From the NCBI GenBank assembly GCA_043809265.1, contig JAZDDY010000058.1, forward strand, positions 1-5,347: a stretch of 5,347 nt of DNA, given 5' to 3'. Position 1 is the stretch's first letter; every line of letters starts with the position of its first letter. The notes beneath the pieces are model-generated. The model saw only the letters and a program-made list of their open reading frames with translations. It searched no databases and was not told the origin of the DNA. A program made the translations under genes and the position numbers. The DNA is from JAPLVS01 sp043809265 (GTDB lineage Archaea; Iainarchaeota; Iainarchaeia; Iainarchaeales; DTGL01). Positions 4,156-5,347 of this stretch are shown here, one piece after another.

Positions 4156-5347
4156 GGTTTTTGGTCTGGGTTTGGTTTTTTTAGTTCTGCTTGCCGGCAT
4201 GCAGGCTGCGGTTGCTGCAGATTACGCTTACTTAATCGAGTTCAGCGGCACGAGTTTCCTGCCCAGCACGCTTTATGCCGGGGATATTGCAAGCGTCAAG
4301 GTTGACCTGAGAAACAAGGGAAGCAGCGTTTCAGTTTCAGACCTGAACAGCGTGCTTGACCTTGGAACACAGTTTGAATTGGTGCAGGCCGCGGAAAGCA
4401 TCGGCTTGCTCCAGCCAGGCCAGACAAAAACGCTTATTTTCAGGTTCAAGGTGAAACAGGAAACCCTGCCCGGCTATTATCCGGCGTTCCTTACCATCTC
4501 ATACGCGAGGGGGGCGGACCGCGCCGAGCAGACATACAGTTTTTCTGTTCCTGTCTCAAAAAGCGAGAAAAAAATCGATGTCACCGTCGAACCCAAGGCA
4601 ATAAACCCGGGAAACCAGTCCGAGCTTGTTTTTTCGCTCAAAAACGTCGGCGGCTCCCAGGTTTCGAATCTCTCTTTTTCCTGGAGCGAGGAAAACAATC
4701 TTGTGCTGCCGTTGGGCTCAGACAACAAAAGGTATGTTTCGGCAATCGATGCCGGGGAAACAGCCAAACTCTCTTATATTGTGGCTGCTGACCCGAACAT
4801 CACCACCGGAATTTACCCATTGGACCTGGAAATGACTTTCATGGATGTTAACGGCATAAAAACCCAAACTTCACAGGTCGGGCTTATTGTCGGCGGCGGA
4901 ACGGATTTTGAAGTGAGTGCCGACCTTGCCTCCGGGCAATTGTCCCTCAGCATTGCGAACATCGGCTCGAACAATGCCGCAGCCGTGGTCGTAAGGATTC
5001 CGAAACAAAACGGCATCAATATCAGCGGAAGCAACATCTCAATCCTCGGAAACCTGAACAAGGGCGATTTCACAGTGGCAAGCTTCACTGTGCAGACAAG
5101 TACGCAGGCTTCGGTGCAGGCAGGCACAACCCAGACGGCAACAATCGGTGGTGCATCAGGCCGGCCTTTTGGCGGGCAATCACAGGCCGCAAGCGGCTTT
5201 CAGGACCAGATTGCAGCCGGCGACATGAATGCCGCCCGCTCAAGGCAGTTTGACAGGAACTCTTTCCAGGCGCAATCCGTCCTGCTTGAAATTGATTACA
5301 CGGACACAACCGGGGAAAGGCAGACTGCAAAAAAGACAGTGTCGCTG
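4148..5347 (+). CDS. Secreted CARDB/COG1361-like multi-domain envelope protein, 3'-truncated by the window edge
   Basis: The frame stays open from the ATG at 4148 to the window end, giving 400 visible residues without a stop. Residues 1-24 are a Sec signal peptide (MNKVFGLGLVFLVLLAGM, then AVAA before Asp25). At least three beta-sandwich domains of the CARDB/NEW3/COG1361 kind follow: about 25-140 (YAGDIASVKVDLRNKG, LLQPGQTKTLIFRF), 141-250 (KIDVTVEPKAINPGNQSEL, LKNVGGSQVSNLSFSW) and 253 to beyond 400 (LSLSIANIGSNNAAAVVVRI). Five Asn-x-Ser/Thr sequons (NQS, NLS, NIT, NIS twice) would allow N-glycosylation. A low-complexity insertion interrupts domain 3 (residues about 317-376). Proteins of this type are found in archaea beside MacB-like ABC genes and are thought to be surface-exposed partners; a C-terminal membrane anchor may lie beyond the edge. 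The signal peptide and operon position are clear; the function is inferred. Confidence 0.88.
   Translation, partial: MNKVFGLGLVFLVLLAGMQAAVAADYAYLIEFSGTSFLPSTLYAGDIASVKVDLRNKGSSVSVSDLNSVLDLGTQFELVQAAESIGLLQPGQTKTLIFRFKVKQETLPGYYPAFLTISYARGADRAEQTYSFSVPVSKSEKKIDVTVEPKAINPGNQSELVFSLKNVGGSQVSNLSFSWSEENNLVLPLGSDNKRYVSAIDAGETAKLSYIVAADPNITTGIYPLDLEMTFMDVNGIKTQTSQVGLIVGGGTDFEVSADLASGQLSLSIANIGSNNAAAVVVRIPKQNGINISGSNISILGNLNKGDFTVASFTVQTSTQASVQAGTTQTATIGGASGRPFGGQSQAASGFQDQIAAGDMNAARSRQFDRNSFQAQSVLLEIDYTDTTGERQTAKKTVSL

Noticed and set aside
4477..5127. Minus-strand open frames opposite the last gene
   Set aside because: The + strand encodes a signal peptide and continuous beta domains over this whole stretch; the opposite frames are shadows.
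1..5347. tRNA or rRNA genes, CRISPR arrays, insertion sequences or attachment sites
   Set aside because: No tRNA-like cloverleaf, regularly spaced repeat, transposase-like protein or flanking direct repeat was seen by eye on either strand.

Overview
The window reads as archaeal DNA of roughly balanced base composition. The support is TATA-type promoters (T/A boxes about 25 bases ahead of expected starts), strong GGAGG-type Shine-Dalgarno sites, a radical SAM/SPASM protein resembling an archaeal family, archaeal-style lipoproteins, a membrane-anchored winged-helix regulator and a likely C/D box guide RNA. The gene style would suit a DPANN or euryarchaeal lineage, but nothing here fixes the taxon.

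Left part (1-2202, + strand): the 3' three-quarters or so of a putative peptide-modifying radical SAM enzyme, then a 70-base gap with a TATA-like box and a strong ribosome binding site, then a 449-residue surface lipoprotein. That lipoprotein has three predicted beta-rich domains joined by two Thr/Pro/Ala linkers.

Middle (2203-3061): the 116-base gap between two convergent genes contains a well-formed candidate C/D box sRNA with its own TATA box. It has C, D', C' and D boxes and two guides of exactly 12 nt. The minus-strand gene that follows encodes a two-pass membrane protein with a cytoplasmic winged helix. It is divergent from the next operon across an AT-rich double promoter.

Right part (3062-5347, + strand): a tightly overlapping operon. 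It holds a LolD/MacB-type ABC ATPase (probable TTG start), a small lipoprotein with a 15-residue tandem repeat, and a large secreted protein made of CARDB/COG1361-like beta domains that runs off the right edge. The overlaps are ATGA (4 bases) and ATGAATAA (8 bases). The expected FtsX/MacB-like permease is not in the window and probably lies downstream. The working model is a cell-envelope ABC system with two extracytoplasmic partner proteins, possibly controlled by the divergent membrane-bound regulator.

The strongest unexpected element is the C/D box sRNA candidate. The lipoprotein with LGLP repeats and the disordered insertion in the last protein are the least familiar protein features.
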